Assembly (NCBI GenBank): GCA_013397455.1
Contig: VYZB01000332.1
Span: 937,460 to 1,001,459 of the forward strand
Direction: 5' to 3'
Source: Crotophaga sulcirostris
Lineage: Eukaryota; Chordata; Aves; Cuculiformes; Crotophagidae
DNA length: 64,000 bases
The notes beneath the pieces are model-generated. The model saw only the letters and a program-made list of their open reading frames with translations, made no database searches and was not told the origin of the DNA. Of the stretch, positions 62,372 to 64,000 are shown in pieces. Both the position numbers and the translations under genes were made by a program. Numbering within the stretch: position 1 is the stretch's first letter; each line of letters begins with the position of its first letter.

Positions 62372-62415
62372 GCTCGGTTCTGCTCTGCTACATCCGTGTA
62401 AATCCGGATCAATGC
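62372..62415. repeat. Ancient amniote repeat relic ('GTGTAAATCCGGA' type)
   Basis: GGTTCTGCTCTGCTACATCCGTGTAAATCCGGATCAATGCC closely matches part of an old sauropsid repeat in which TTCTGCTCTCAGTTACACCGGTGTAAATCCGGAGTAACTCC occurs. The unusually good preservation of CpGs here suggests either recent decay or selection. Confidence 0.45.
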
Positions 62416-64000
62416 CAAGGCTGCAACGGAGATAAGGATTGGGTCCGGTATGTTATCTCCATGCATATCCCATGTTTGGTAGAAAGCAAGCGACAGGAAT
62501 GAGAGAAGTGAAAATTCCTCATTTAGCTTTATGTCATCTTCCTAGTGAAAGATGTATTGACCGGAGGATGACCTTGCACATTAAAGGCAATATTGTGTAT
62601 CTGTATAGAACAGCTTAAAGTGAACTAGAAATAAAAAGATTCAAGAAAAACAGTTATGGTGGTAAATATCAGTGTAACACAGACAAAATAACTTGAAATG
62701 CTTTTTACTGACACAGTGCCATCAAGATGTAGAGTCTGTTTCTCCACTCATACCAGTTTAACAGCTGCATAACTCACCAGATGGCAACAAAATAACATTT
62801 GAGTTGTGCTGGTTCAAGAAGGTCAAGCAGTTAACCAAATTTCTTAGTCCAGCCCTCTCATTTCCTTTTGCCATAATATATCCTTTTCTTTCCCAAACCT
62901 GCCACTGCTGAAGCCTGTGGGCCTCCTGCTCTGACAGCTCTGGTGCTGCGGGACTGGCTGTCTGCGAGAAGGTCTTCCTGCACTACGTTAACATCCCTAA
63001 GAAAGGAGTCAGACCCCACAGGTAGTTGTCAGCATCCCATTTGCAAAAAATCTTGTTCAAAGGCAATGTTTCTAACACTGACTATAACACTGTGGTTCAT
63101 GGAAGCATAAGTGAAGGAAGTGTTACAGTGGAAGGGAGGTATCTGACCTGTTGTTCACCAGTCATCACTTCTCTTGTTCTGATGTCCTCTCGTTCTTACT
63201 CCTTTGTCCAAAGTGTGAACCTAAATATCACCCTTGAATCTGGGTATATTATAATCTGGCTTACAATTTTTATTTCCCAGGCGTCTCTGAGCTTACCTTG
63301 GTAAAGGAAGGATGCTGGAGGAGGGTAATGTAGTCTTCCAGGACGATTTTCTACATCATCAATCCAAGAATCAAGGTTGTCCTGCAGTACCCCAGATCCT
63401 CATTCTTGCAATCCTTGATGATCATAGTGACATTTGTTTTCTTTCAGATCTCAAGAACCTCTCCCAGTTTCCATGATCTTTCGCTGAGAGTGGCCTCACA
63501 GTGCCACTGGCCAAGTCCTTTAGCACTCCTGGGTGCATCCCATGAGGTCCCATGGACTTCTATATATTCAGCTTTTTCATATGTTCCCTTACCTTATCCT
63601 ACTGTACCAAGGGCAAGTCTCCTTGCTCAATACTTTGATATAGATCTCAGGATCATGGGACGCCTGGAGGCAAGATTTATCAGTAAAGACAAATAAAAAC
63701 CAGCACAACATCCAGAAGCAAATAACAAGGCAGCCTCTCACCTTTTCTCCTTGTCAATAATTACAAGAAATGGTGTATGAACTAAGATGAAACTAGGTAA
63801 CATGTTGAAGCCAATTTGAAGAAGATACCAATGCAGCTCAGTCCTTCCTAGTGTTCATGTGATTGCCAAATAAGTGCTTTTTTACTAGAATAGCAGCCTC
63901 TTTGACCTATCAAGAATGTTACAACCACTAATGCCACAGTTTGATCTTGTGCATTTTCCTTACAAGCCTATAAATACTGTAAAGTCTTGCTTATAAATAC
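62416..64000. other. Non-coding stretch to the window end
   Basis: No gene recognised. Frames 63026-63304 and 63406-63696 have no recognisable domains. Confidence 0.5.

Noticed and set aside
1..64000. CRISPR array, operon or phage-like system
   Set aside because: No regularly spaced repeats, no compact gene clusters and no prokaryotic signals. CR1 elements show a vertebrate genome.

Overview
This window reads as vertebrate, and most probably bird, nuclear DNA with no intact protein-coding gene that I can recognise. The strongest clues are two 5'-truncated CR1 LINE copies, one at about 30470-30756 on the plus strand and one at about 50636-51440 on the minus strand. Both retain the C-terminal part of the CR1 reverse-transcriptase frame and typical CR1 3' ends. 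Recognisable repeats are otherwise sparse. Old MIR-like SINE relics and several worn fragments of ancient amniote repeats also argue for a low-repeat avian (or other sauropsid) genome. I see no bacterial features: no operons, no Shine-Dalgarno-spaced genes, no CRISPR, no rRNA or tRNA.

Layout. Positions 1-105 resemble the edge of an endogenous-retrovirus-related bird repeat. From about 0.1 to 13.5 kb the DNA is unique and AT-biased, with a CpG/TATA-like spot at 5.4-5.5 kb and two homeodomain-motif-rich blocks near 6.6 and 9.8 kb. From 13.5 to 14.4 kb there is a GC-richer island with a dense CpG core. From 14.5 to 25 kb there are a 21-T tract, a MIR relic, a foldback ancient repeat at 17.7 kb, a CTCF-like motif at 18.1 kb and three short tandem duplications. 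At 25.2-25.5 kb a TATA-like box precedes a CpG-richer stretch. The CR1 copy at 30.5 kb and further motif-rich blocks follow. From 34 to 50 kb there are more such blocks and ancient repeat relics, then the longer CR1 copy. From 51.4 to 64 kb there are several more motif-rich blocks and, on the minus strand at 61.33-61.74 kb, the open frame that looks most like a real exon.

Overall picture. The window looks like a gene-poor intergenic or large intronic region. AT-rich blocks carrying clustered TAAT, TTGACAG and CATAAAA motifs recur every few kilobases, which would fit a cis-regulatory landscape. That is inference: conservation cannot be measured here. I found no convincing new multigene system. 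The items most worth checking are the minus-strand candidate exon near 61.5 kb, the TATA-plus-CpG candidate promoter at 25.2 kb, the palindromic homeodomain cluster at 56.7 kb, and the inverted-repeat relics at 17.7 and 38.0 kb.
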